The notes beneath the pieces were generated by a model, which worked only from the letters and a program-made list of their open reading frames with translations, made no database searches and was not told where the DNA came from. 11,651 nt of DNA from NCBI GenBank assembly GCA_025997475.1, contig BNUQ01000057.1:1-11651 (forward strand), written 5' to 3'. How positions within the stretch are numbered: the first letter of the stretch is position 1; the number at the start of each line of letters is the position of its first letter. A program made the translations under genes and the position numbers. The stretch comes from Planctomycetales bacterium (GTDB lineage: Bacteria > Planctomycetota > SZUA-567). Positions 4,817 through 11,651 of the stretch are shown piece by piece.

Positions 4817-7009
4817 ATGTTCGCGTCATATACCCCGCCTCCCGAAGTGGAACAACTTCGCCGCGATTGGGAGAATACCTCCCATCAAACCGTTGAATTC
4901 GATGACCGTTGGCTACGGTTGGCGAAGGGCGCGTTCAACGCGATTACTCGCTACGGCATGGCGCAAAAGTTGGAAGAGTTGGAAGCGTGGGGCAAGACGT
5001 TGCAAGACGTCGCCGCCCGTTTCGCCGACAATGCGGAAATTCAACTATGGTTGGCGTATGGCGCGGTCAACGCGATTTATGACTACGGCGCGGCGAAAAA
5101 GTGGGAAGAGTTGGAAGCGTGGGGCGAGACGTTGCAAGGCGTTGCCGCCCGTTTCGCCGACAATGCGGAAATTCAACTGGAATTGGCGAAGGGCGCGTTC
5201 AACGCGATTTATGACTACGGCGCGGCGAAAAAGTGGGAAGAGTTGGAAGCGTGGGGCGAGACGTTGCAAGGCGTTGCCGCCCGTTTCGCCGACAATGCGG
5301 AAATTCAACGAGAATTGGCGCAGGGCGCGTTCAACGCGATTACTGCCTACGGCACGGCGCAAGAGTGGGAAGAGTTGGAAGCGTGGGGCGAGACGTTGCA
5401 AGGCGTTGCCGCCCGTTTCGCCGACAATGCGGAAATTCAACTGGAATTGGCGAAGGGCGCGGTCAACGCGATTTCTCGCTACGGCGCGGAGCAAAAATGG
5501 GAAGAGTTGGAAGCGTGGGGTAAGACGTTGAAAAACGTCGCCGCCCGTTTCGCCGACAATGCGGAAATTCAACTGGAATTGGCGAAGGGCGCGGTCAACG
5601 CGATTGATCGCTACGGCGCGGCGCAAAAATGGAAAGCGTTGGAAGTGTGGGGCAAGACGTTGAAAAATGTCGCCGCCCATTTCGCCCAAAATGAAGAAAT
5701 TCAACTGGCGTTGACGAAGGGCGCGTTCAACGCGATTACTGCCTACGGCGCGGCGAAAAAGTGGAAACAATTGGAAGTGTGGGGCGAGACGTTGAAAGAT
5801 GTCGCCGAACGTTTCGCCGGCAATACGGACATTCAACGAGAATTGGCGCAGGGCGCGTTCAACGCGATTACTGCCTACGGCACGGCGCAAGAGTGGGAAG
5901 CGTTGGAAGCGTGGGGCAAGACGTTGCAAGGCGTCGCCGCCCGTTTCGCCGACAATGCGGACATTCAACTGTGGTTGGCGAAGGGCGCGTTCAACGCGAT
6001 TACTGCCTACGGCGCGGCGCAAAAGTGGGAAGAGTTGGAAGTGTGGGGCAAGACGTTGCAAGGCGTCGCCGAACGTTTCGCCGGCAATGCGGAAATTCAA
6101 CTGCGGCTGGCGATTGGCGCGGTCAACGCGATTTATAACTACGGCGACGCGCAAGAGTGGGAAGAGTTGGAAGCGTGGGGCGAGACGTTGAAAGATGTCG
6201 CCAACGACCAACGTTTCGCCGACGATGAGGAAATTCAACTGCGGTTGGCGCATGGCGCGTTCTTCGCGATTTCTCGCTACGGCACGGCGCAAAAGTGGGA
6301 AGAGTTGGAAGCGTGGGGCAAGACGTTGCAAGGCGTCGCCAATTCCCCGCATTTCGCCAACAATGCGGGCATTCAACTGCGGTTGGCGGAGGGCGCGTTC
6401 AGCGCGATTGCTGACTACGGCGACGCGCAAAAGTGGAAAAAGTTGAAAGTGTGGGGAAAGACGTTGCAAGGCGTCGCCGCCCGTTTCGCCGACAATGCGG
6501 ACATTCAACTACGGTTGGCGAAGGGCGCGTTCAACGCGATTTTTCTCTACGGCACGGCGCAAAAGTTGGAAGAGTTGGAAGCGTGGGGCGAGACGTTGCA
6601 AGGCGTTGCCGCTCGTTTCGCCGACAATGCGGAAATTCAACTGGCATTGGCGAAGGGCGCGGTCAACGCGATTTATGACTACGGCGCGGCGAAAAAGTGG
6701 GAAGAGTTGGAAGCGTGGGGCGAGACGTTGCAAGGCGTTGCCGCCCGTTTCGCCGACAATGCGGACATTCAACTACGGTTGGCGAAGGGCGCGGTCAACG
6801 CGATTTATGACTACGGCGACGCGCAAAAGTGGAAAAAGTTGGAAGCGTGGGGCAAGACGTTGCAAGGCGTCGCCGCCCATTTCGCCCAAAATGAAGAAAT
6901 TCAACTGGCGTTGACGAAGGGCGCGTTCAACGCGATTACTGCCTACGGCGCGGCGAAAAAGTGGAAACAATTGGAAGCGTGGGGCAATACATTTAGACCA
7001 GTTCGATAA
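4817..7009 (+). CDS. Giant tandem 44-residue helical repeat protein
   Basis: I do not recognise the family. After a 34-residue leader (no signal peptide or membrane span) the 730-residue protein is entirely repeats: fifteen full units and a final 32-residue partial one. The consensus unit runs LAKGAxNAIxxYGxAqKW, then ExLExWGxTL, then xxVAaRFADNaEIQL. Tyr13, Gly14, Trp19, Trp25 and the FADN turn are nearly invariant. Each unit predicts two amphipathic helices, so the whole should form an alpha-solenoid of TPR/Sel1-like style, suited to protein binding; that is inference. Units 10 and 11 each carry two extra residues in the loop before FA. The last unit breaks off into NTFRPVR, as if the 3' end were truncated. 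The start has a good ribosome site, AGGAG at 4806-4810. It lies 23 bp downstream of the palindromic array, with no obvious partner gene. Confidence 0.85.
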   Translation: MFASYTPPPEVEQLRRDWENTSHQTVEFDDRWLRLAKGAFNAITRYGMAQKLEELEAWGKTLQDVAARFADNAEIQLWLAYGAVNAIYDYGAAKKWEELEAWGETLQGVAARFADNAEIQLELAKGAFNAIYDYGAAKKWEELEAWGETLQGVAARFADNAEIQRELAQGAFNAITAYGTAQEWEELEAWGETLQGVAARFADNAEIQLELAKGAVNAISRYGAEQKWEELEAWGKTLKNVAARFADNAEIQLELAKGAVNAIDRYGAAQKWKALEVWGKTLKNVAAHFAQNEEIQLALTKGAFNAITAYGAAKKWKQLEVWGETLKDVAERFAGNTDIQRELAQGAFNAITAYGTAQEWEALEAWGKTLQGVAARFADNADIQLWLAKGAFNAITAYGAAQKWEELEVWGKTLQGVAERFAGNAEIQLRLAIGAVNAIYNYGDAQEWEELEAWGETLKDVANDQRFADDEEIQLRLAHGAFFAISRYGTAQKWEELEAWGKTLQGVANSPHFANNAGIQLRLAEGAFSAIADYGDAQKWKKLKVWGKTLQGVAARFADNADIQLRLAKGAFNAIFLYGTAQKLEELEAWGETLQGVAARFADNAEIQLALAKGAVNAIYDYGAAKKWEELEAWGETLQGVAARFADNADIQLRLAKGAVNAIYDYGDAQKWKKLEAWGKTLQGVAAHFAQNEEIQLALTKGAFNAITAYGAAKKWKQLEAWGNTFRPVR
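4919..7006 (+). repeat. 132-bp tandem coding repeat, 15.8 units
   Basis: The units are also close at DNA level, with a period of 132 bp (138 bp in the units starting at 6107 and 6245). Some blocks are identical between distant units: 5669-5777 equals 6869-6977 (109 bp), and 5303-5372 equals 5831-5900 (70 bp, exactly four units apart). This mosaic points to repeat shuffling by recombination or gene conversion. Confidence 0.9.
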
Positions 7010-7049
7010 CCGCCGGGGTATTTAACCTGTAATACGCTTAAACCATTGA

Positions 7050-7181
7050 TGTTATGATAAAAATAAACTTCAAAAGCGTTGTCGGGACAGCAAGTTCCTC
7101 GGCGAATATAGAAAACCTGATTTTGTCGAAACGATGCCCCGATTGCCCATCTTTATTTCGGTGGTTATCGAACAGGTCTAA
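7050..7181 (+). other. Possible gene remnant before larC
   Basis: The frame ending at TAA 7179-7181 reads in protein-like fashion (DSKFLGEYRKPDFVETMP, then RLPIFISVVIEQV), but has no good start codon and is closed upstream by TGA at 7047-7049. It may be the 3' remnant of a lost gene. A different frame, open from 7054 into larC, does not look like protein and is better read as non-coding leader. I could not identify a parent family. Confidence 0.25.
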
Positions 7182-7196
7182 TGCACCATCAACTAT

Positions 7197-7201
7197 GGAG
7201 G
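7197..7201 (+). promoter_or_regulatory. Ribosome binding site fixing the larC start
   Basis: GGAGG lies five bases before the ATG at 7207. It favours that start over an in-frame ATG at 7054, which would add 51 residues unlike any LarC N-terminus. Confidence 0.75.
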
Positions 7202-7206
7202 AAATT

Positions 7207-8478
7207 ATGGCGCACGATTTATATTTTGATTGCCGTTGCGGGGCGGCGGGCGATATGTTGTTGGCGGCGTTGTTGGATTTGGGCGCGCCGCGCGAGAAAA
7301 TTATCGCGTCCCTGCGGACGCTCAATCTCGGCGAGTGGCAATTGACCGCCGAGCGCGTTTTGCGCGGCGGCGTCAGCGCCACGCGCGTCGTCATCACCGA
7401 ACCGCATCCTCACCGACACGACGACGACCGGCACGGCGACGACCGGCACGGCGACCATCGTCATCACCACCACGCGCCCGGGCGGAAATTGGCGGACTTT
7501 TTAGACGCGCTGGCGCGCGCCGATTTTTCGGCGCCGGTCAAAGCGCGCGCCGAAAAAGTGTTTCGTTTATTAGCCGCCGTCGAGGGCAAAATTCACGGCG
7601 TCGCGCCGGACGAAATTCACTTTCACGAAATCAGCGGCATCGATTCGTTGCTTGACGTGTGCGGCGTTTGTTTGGCGCTGGATTATTTGGCGGTCGAAAA
7701 AATTATCGTTTCTCCCCTACAAGTCGGCGGCGGTATGGTCGCGTGCGCCCACGGTTTAATGCCGGTGCCGGCGCCGGCGACGTTGGCGATTTTGCAACAA
7801 TTTCAAGCGCCGTTTGCCGCCGGTTTAACCGATAAAGAATTGTTGACGCCGACCGGCGCGGCGTTGCTCGCGACCCTCGGCGAATTTGCCCCGCTACCGT
7901 CGGCGCAAGTCGCGCAAATCGGTTACGGCGCGGGCACCGCCGATTTCCCGACGCACTCAAACACCACCCGCGCGTTATTGCTGACTGCGTGCCGCGCCGC
8001 GCCGTCCGCGAAAATATCCGCCGCGGCAATGCCCGCCGCGGCAATGCCCGCCGCGACGCCCGACGCGACGCCCGACGCGACAGTGGAAACCTTGGGCGAA
8101 ATTCGTTTTGCCGTGGACGATGTGAGCGGCGAAATTTTGGGCTGGTTGCAGGAAAAATTATTTGCGGCGGGCGCGCTCGACGTGTATGCGTTGCCGGCGC
8201 AAATGAAAAAAAATCGTCCGGGCGTCGAAATGGTAATTTTATTGCGACCGGAACAACGCGACGCCGTTTTCGATTTGATTTTTTCCGCCGGCGTGTCGCT
8301 CGGCTTGCGCTACCAAGAAATTACGCGGGTGGCGTTGGCGCGCCGGTGGGAGGAGGTTGCCGGTCAAACCGCGCGGGTTAAAATCGGGACGTGGCGCGGG
8401 CGCGACGTGTTCGCCAAACCGGAATACGAGGATTGGCGGCAGGCGGGCGTGCCGGGCAATTATTTTTTGCCGCAATAA
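7207..8478 (+). CDS. larC: Nickel insertion protein LarC (nickel-pincer cofactor)
   Basis: Cytosolic CTP-dependent enzyme that inserts nickel into the pyridinium bis-thiocarboxylate mononucleotide to give the nickel-pincer cofactor of lactate racemase and related enzymes. The start at 7207 gives 423 residues, normal length. Family motifs: DCRCGAAGDMLLAALLDLGAP at the N-terminus, EIHFHEISGIDSLLDVCG, then SPLQVGGGMVACAHG with PVPAPAT, and in the C-terminal domain GALDVYALPAQMKKNRPGVE and KPEYEDW. A His-rich insert (ten His within residues 67-89, partly encoded by two 15-bp repeats at 7423-7452) probably binds or stores nickel. A low-complexity Ala/Met/Pro/Thr/Asp linker (15-bp then 12-bp tandem repeats, 8023-8076) joins the two domains. 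In Lactobacillus plantarum the domains are joined by frameshifting; here the frame is continuous. No larA, larB or larE is visible, so the client enzyme is unknown. Confidence 0.95.
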   Translation: MAHDLYFDCRCGAAGDMLLAALLDLGAPREKIIASLRTLNLGEWQLTAERVLRGGVSATRVVITEPHPHRHDDDRHGDDRHGDHRHHHHAPGRKLADFLDALARADFSAPVKARAEKVFRLLAAVEGKIHGVAPDEIHFHEISGIDSLLDVCGVCLALDYLAVEKIIVSPLQVGGGMVACAHGLMPVPAPATLAILQQFQAPFAAGLTDKELLTPTGAALLATLGEFAPLPSAQVAQIGYGAGTADFPTHSNTTRALLLTACRAAPSAKISAAAMPAAAMPAATPDATPDATVETLGEIRFAVDDVSGEILGWLQEKLFAAGALDVYALPAQMKKNRPGVEMVILLRPEQRDAVFDLIFSAGVSLGLRYQEITRVALARRWEEVAGQTARVKIGTWRGRDVFAKPEYEDWRQAGVPGNYFLPQ

Positions 8479-8493
8479 AGCGGCAACAATCGC

Positions 8494-8497
8494 GGAG
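8494..8497 (+). promoter_or_regulatory. Ribosome binding site fixing the PilZ gene start
   Basis: GGAG lies six bases before the ATG at 8504. An open frame extends back to 8357 inside larC, but lacks a comparable site and would only overlay larC sequence. Confidence 0.6.
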
Positions 8498-8503
8498 AGC
8501 CCA

Positions 8504-9334
8504 ATGATTTGTCGCCATTGTTTTCGTTTTGATTTGGCCGCAACCGATTTATTTTTGGCGCAACGGGACGGGCATTGGGAAATGCGGTGCCGCAAGTGCG
8601 TCAGCGTGGACTTTCATTTCCCCGACGCGGGGTTGACGTGGCTCGCGCCGAGCACGCCCGACGGTCCGCCGGAGGTCTCGCGCTTGCTCGCGTCGCTACG
8701 TTTCAACAACACCGCCGGCGCGCCGACGACGGATGATAAATTTCACGGTCGCCGCCGCGACCGCTATGCGTTCAACCTGACCGCCGAATACGAGGACGGC
8801 GAAAAGCATTGCGTCGCCCGCGTCCTGAACGTGTCGAGCGGCGGCGCGGCGTGGCGGGGCGACCGCGAATTGGTCGTCGGGCGGCGGTATCGGGCGCATA
8901 TTTTCAGCCACAGCATCGATTTGGTCAGCGTCGATTATCGCGGCGAAGTGGAGGTCGCGCGGTGCGCGGCGGACGGCGACGGCTGGCTCGTCGGCGTGCA
9001 GTTTTACGAGCCGGACGTTGCCGCCACCGGCGACGCGACTTTGGCGGACGTGTGGTATCAGCGCCGCCATTGGAAGGACTTGCGGCACGGTCGCTTGCTG
9101 GACTTCGGCTCGTCGCGGTTGTCGCTCATCGTCAACGAGGAGTTGGCGCCGAAAGAAGTCGTTTTTTTGTCCATTCGCGGCAAACAGGGAATTTTCCGCG
9201 GACAAGAAGTGCGCGGCGTGATGCGCGTAACGTCAATCGAACCGATTTCCACCGACCACTTTTCGGTTACCGTCGAATTTGTCAAAACCCGCTCCATCAA
9301 CGCCGCCGACACGGGGACGCCGAACCGGTATTAA
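8504..9334 (+). CDS. Zinc-ribbon and PilZ-domain protein
   Basis: A 276-residue soluble protein. Cys3, Cys6, Cys29 and Cys32 form two CxxC knuckles typical of a small zinc ribbon. Residues ~83-168 look like a PilZ domain: the cyclic-di-GMP-binding RxxxR is Arg83 to Arg87 (RRRDR), and (D/N)xSxxG is Asn109 to Gly114 (NVSSGG), so ligand binding is plausible. Residues ~180-270 (beta-rich, with GRLLDFGSSRLSLIV) may be a second, degenerate PilZ-like barrel without the binding motifs. It starts 25 bp after the larC stop on the same strand and is probably cotranscribed, though no functional link to nickel is evident. The target process (motility, surface, secretion) cannot be told from sequence. Confidence 0.82.
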   Translation: MICRHCFRFDLAATDLFLAQRDGHWEMRCRKCVSVDFHFPDAGLTWLAPSTPDGPPEVSRLLASLRFNNTAGAPTTDDKFHGRRRDRYAFNLTAEYEDGEKHCVARVLNVSSGGAAWRGDRELVVGRRYRAHIFSHSIDLVSVDYRGEVEVARCAADGDGWLVGVQFYEPDVAATGDATLADVWYQRRHWKDLRHGRLLDFGSSRLSLIVNEELAPKEVVFLSIRGKQGIFRGQEVRGVMRVTSIEPISTDHFSVTVEFVKTRSINAADTGTPNRY

Positions 9335-9336
9335 CG

Positions 9337-9370
9337 CAATTAACAATTAATAATTTACAATTAACAATTG
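9337..9370 (+). repeat. AT-rich ttaacaa-type tract after the PilZ gene
   Basis: It begins two bases after the stop codon and matches the tract following uvrC (4058-4103), with a few substitutions (aataattt). Confidence 0.75.
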
Positions 9371-9432
9371 TGGAGTGATTTATTTTCCAATCTGTTTGAG
9401 AAATAAACTTCTCACGGCGGCGCGGCGGACAC

Positions 9433-9467
9433 GGAGACAAAAGTATTTTTGTCCCCGCTATAAGCGG
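9433..9467 (+). other. Two adjacent small hairpins
   Basis: ggagacaaaa (9433-9442) pairs with ttttgtcccc (9447-9456) with one mismatch. CCGCT-ATA-AGCGG (9455-9467) overlaps its end by two bases. They stand just before the inverted palindromic element and may be a remnant of its spacer, which begins ccgctt in the tandem array. Confidence 0.45.
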
Positions 9468-9469
9468 TT

Positions 9470-9640
9470 GCTCTATTCAATTGCCACGCCTTTTAAGGCG
9501 TGGTTAGCAGGCAGAAATAAAAGGGCTTGGGTCCCAAAATAAAAAATGTGGTCTAATTCCAACGGCTTTAGCCGAATGACGGTTTGGGACTAAAGCCCAT
9601 TTCTTTTTTCAATCGCCTACCTCGCGCTAAAGCGCGGGTC
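9470..9640 (-). repeat. Diverged, inverted copy of the palindromic element
   Basis: It begins with the same 20-bp end GCTCTATTCAATTGCCACGC (9470-9489), but continues into the hairpin CCACGCC-TTTTAA-GGCGTGG, which is the right-end hairpin of the array copies read in reverse complement. Inside, ggctttagccgaatg and gggactaaagcccattt correspond to the reverse complements of the array's inner hairpins. It ends near 9638 with cgcgctaaagcgcgg, related to the other end hairpin. The interior is clearly more diverged than the three array copies are from each other. Confidence 0.8.
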
Positions 9641-9916
9641 TATTAACGACCGCGCAAATTTGGTTGACCGCGTAGTTAACAATGTTGAAATAATGGTCAA
9701 AATTGCGCGAAGCGAATTTGAAAATCAGAATCCACAATTGTTAATTGTAAATTGTTAATTGTTAATTCTTCGCTAAAGCGCGGGTCTATTAACGACCGCG
9801 CAAATTTGGTTGACCGCGTAGTTAACAATGGTGAAATAATGGTCAAAATTGCGCGAAGCGAATTTGAAAATCAGCATCCACAATTGTTAATTGTAAATTG
9901 TTAATTGTTAACTTCT
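9625..9916 (+). repeat. 146-bp tandem duplication upstream of sensor kinase
   Basis: 9625-9770 and 9771-9916 are nearly identical until about 9911, with two clear substitutions (gttgaaat/ggtgaaat and cagaatcc/cagcatcc). Each copy has an imperfect inverted repeat (cgcgcaaatttggttgacc against ggtcaaaattgcgcg), the 20-bp repeat also found before uvrC, and an inverted ttaacaa-type tract (attgttaattg). Each copy also has TTGACC followed 19 bp later by AATAAT (9810-9815 and 9835-9840 in the second), a weak promoter candidate. The first copy joins the end of the inverted palindromic element without a gap. Confidence 0.88.
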
Positions 9917-9930
9917 CTTACGGGAAACCT

Positions 9931-11640
9931 ATGCGCGCCGCCATCAAAATCTATTTACTCTGGCTCTTTTGCCTGACGCCTGTTTTCGCCGCCGATTACT
10001 CGCGTCTGCGCGACTTGACGCCGGACGAGCGGCGACAAATCGAAGCCCTGCGCGGGGAAACGTTTTCGCTCGGTTGCGCCCGCGACCACGAGGCGTTTAT
10101 CAATCAAGACGGCAACATCGTGAAATTCGCCGAGTATTTGTCCGCTTTGCTCGGCATCAAATTCGTGCCGCAAATTGTTGACGGCGCCGCGCCAATCGCC
10201 GACCCGCGTCTCGACTTCGCCCTGCAATTGCCGCCGGCGGAGAACGCCGAGAAATTTTGGTGGACTTCGCCGGTGCGCCAGCGTCCGTTGATTCTTCGTC
10301 GGCAACGGGCGGCGCCGCCGCTTGCCGAACGCCCGCGTTACGGTTTTTTGGCGGGAAGCGTCGCATTGACCTTCGCGCGACCGTTGTTACCGCCCGACGC
10401 GGAAATCGTCGAGTTGGCTAATCAGGACGAAATTTTCGCGGCGCTGGCGGACGGACGCATCGACGCGGCGGTCGAGGAAATGGCGAATTGTTTTTACGAC
10501 CGCCCGGAAACCGCCGTCGAGATTTTTTCGCCGACGCGATGCGTGCCGAGCGTGCTGATTACCGGCAAGCCGCGTCTCGCGCCGGTGATTGGCGTCGTCG
10601 AGAAGGCGTTGCGGGCGGACGGCGCGGCGGCGTTGGCGAACATTAGCGGCGCCACGCGCCTCGACTATCGCCAATTTATTTTCCGCCAATCGCTGACCGC
10701 GGCGGAGCGGGAATATCTCGACGCGCAAACCGCGCCGTTGCCGGTGGCGTGGCATTCTAAAAATTATCCGATGAGTTGGCGCGCGCCGACCGGCGAAGTC
10801 AAAGGCATCGCGACCGACGTGTTGCAAAAAATCGGGCGCTTAACCGGTTTGACTTTCACGTCCGTCAACCCCGACGCCAAAAACGAGGCGGAGCAAATCG
10901 CGGCGCTGTTCGCCGACGGACGGGCGCTCATCACCGACGATGTGTTGCAAGTCGCGACGGATACCGCCCTGCGCGCCGAGCCGTATTACACCGAAAACCA
11001 CGCCTTGATTTCGCGAAAAAATTTGCCGCCCGTCAATTTAGACCAACTCGCTTTTCTGCGCGTCGGGGCGCTCCGCGACTCGCGCTCCGCCGAAGTGTTT
11101 CGCCGGCAGTTTCCGTTCCTGCCGTTGACGGCGATTTTCGACGCGCCGGAAGCGGCGCTCGCGGCGTTAAACCGCGGCGAAATTGATTTGTTTATGGGGA
11201 TAAACAGTTACTTGCTGTTGGCGTCGAATTTTTACGACTATTCCAATCTGAAAATCAACTACGTTTTTTCGCGCACGCCGCGGCGGCACCAGTTTACGTT
11301 CAGCCCGCGCGCGCCGCTCTTGCGCGACATTTTCAACAAGGCGCAGGCGCTGATTGATTTGTCGGATATTTTGGCGCAGTGGGAATGGTCGTCGTTCGAC
11401 TATCGCGAAGAAGCGCGGCGGGAGCGGACCGGCTTTTATTACGCGATTGTCGGCTTGTTCGCGCTCGTCGTCGCGCTCGCCGGTTTGCTGATTTGGCGCA
11501 GTCGTCGGCTGACGCAAATAATGCTGATACAGGCGCGGATGCGCGACAATTTGGCGGCGAGCCGCGAAAAAGAAAGCCGGGTGCGCGACCAATTGCTCGT
11601 CCACGCTTCGCACGAAATCCGCACGCCGCCATCCCGATAA
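9931..11640 (+). CDS. BvgS/EvgS-like sensor histidine kinase, frame broken at H-box
   Basis: Membrane sensor of a two-component phosphorelay. The ATG at 9931 gives a signal peptide (residues 1-20, hydrophobic core YLLWLFCL, AxA-like site VFA). The longer frame to 9898 only reads the AT repeat. Two periplasmic Venus-flytrap (SBP_bac_3-like) domains follow at ~29-250 and ~255-490; each opens with the linker LTxxER seen in BvgS/EvgS sensors, and each keeps an aspartate motif (DGRIDAAVEE; RGEIDLFMG). One membrane span lies at ~501-522, then a basic coiled region and the HisKA H-box HASHEIRTP with phospho-acceptor His561. The frame then runs PSR and stops at 11638-11640, whereas the +2 frame continues with HisKA-like residues to the window edge. 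The ATPase and receiver domains would lie beyond it. The ribosome site is weak (GGGAA, 9922-9926). The ligand is unknown. Confidence 0.85.
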   Translation: MRAAIKIYLLWLFCLTPVFAADYSRLRDLTPDERRQIEALRGETFSLGCARDHEAFINQDGNIVKFAEYLSALLGIKFVPQIVDGAAPIADPRLDFALQLPPAENAEKFWWTSPVRQRPLILRRQRAAPPLAERPRYGFLAGSVALTFARPLLPPDAEIVELANQDEIFAALADGRIDAAVEEMANCFYDRPETAVEIFSPTRCVPSVLITGKPRLAPVIGVVEKALRADGAAALANISGATRLDYRQFIFRQSLTAAEREYLDAQTAPLPVAWHSKNYPMSWRAPTGEVKGIATDVLQKIGRLTGLTFTSVNPDAKNEAEQIAALFADGRALITDDVLQVATDTALRAEPYYTENHALISRKNLPPVNLDQLAFLRVGALRDSRSAEVFRRQFPFLPLTAIFDAPEAALAALNRGEIDLFMGINSYLLLASNFYDYSNLKINYVFSRTPRRHQFTFSPRAPLLRDIFNKAQALIDLSDILAQWEWSSFDYREEARRERTGFYYAIVGLFALVVALAGLLIWRSRRLTQIMLIQARMRDNLAASREKESRVRDQLLVHASHEIRTPPSR

Positions 11641-11651
11641 TCGCGTTCAGC
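11629..11651 (+). other. Continuation of HisKA domain in a shifted frame
   Basis: From 11631 the frame reads IPIIAFS, which fits the AIIGFS segment that follows HEIRTPxN in HisKA domains. Only two bases (11629-11630) remain between the HEIRTP codons and this frame where three are expected, so one base seems to be missing. The new frame is open to the window edge. Confidence 0.6.

Noticed and set aside
5045..6508. 487-residue open frame on the minus strand opposite the repeat gene
   Set aside because: It mirrors the 132-bp repeat and codon bias of the + strand gene; it has Arg-rich composition and no independent start signal.
7054..7206. N-terminal extension of LarC by 51 residues
   Set aside because: The extension has no LarC similarity, and GGAGG before 7207 supports the shorter protein.
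9898..9930. Earlier start of the sensor kinase
   Set aside because: These codons translate the AT-rich repeat; the ATG at 9931 begins a proper signal peptide.
1..11651. tRNA or rRNA genes
   Set aside because: I saw no cloverleaf with a conserved T-loop and no rRNA-like sequence by eye; a covariance-model scan would settle this.

Overview
The window comes from a bacterium with a moderately GC-rich genome whose intergenic DNA is AT-rich and crowded with repeats. A Gram-negative cell is likely: the last gene encodes a periplasmic-sensing kinase with a signal peptide, two substrate-binding domains and one membrane span. I could not place the phylum from sequence alone. All genes are on the + strand except a two-gene toxin-antitoxin module.

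Layout. (1) 1-514: the end of an Rpn/PD-(D/E)XK nuclease-transposase gene, followed by a short ORF that duplicates its tail. (2) 551-1930: argH, arginine biosynthesis. (3) 1948-2596, minus strand: a RelE-like toxin followed by an overlapping XRE-type antitoxin, convergent with argH. (4) 2765-4057: an unusually short uvrC, with all nuclease residues but no C-terminal HhH module. (5) 4058-4816: a gene-free region with an AT-rich repeat and three tandem copies of a ~175-bp palindromic element, bounded by perfect 20-bp inverted ends. (6) 4817-7009: a 730-residue protein built almost wholly from fifteen and a half copies of a 44-residue helical repeat. (7) 7207-9334: larC (nickel-pincer cofactor nickel insertion) followed 25 bp later by a zinc-ribbon/PilZ protein. 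(8) 9335-9930: gene-free, holding a diverged inverted copy of the palindromic element and a 146-bp tandem duplication. (9) 9931 to the end: a BvgS/EvgS-like sensor kinase whose frame breaks immediately after the phospho-acceptor H-box.

The housekeeping genes (argH, uvrC, larC) show no obvious functional link. The accessory material (Rpn tail duplication, toxin-antitoxin pair, palindromic elements, repeat protein) suggests a plastic region. The most unusual items are the 44-residue repeat gene lying directly downstream of the palindromic array, the two repeat families shared between distant intergenic regions, and the apparent frameshift in the kinase. I see no tRNA, rRNA, CRISPR array or complete insertion sequence.
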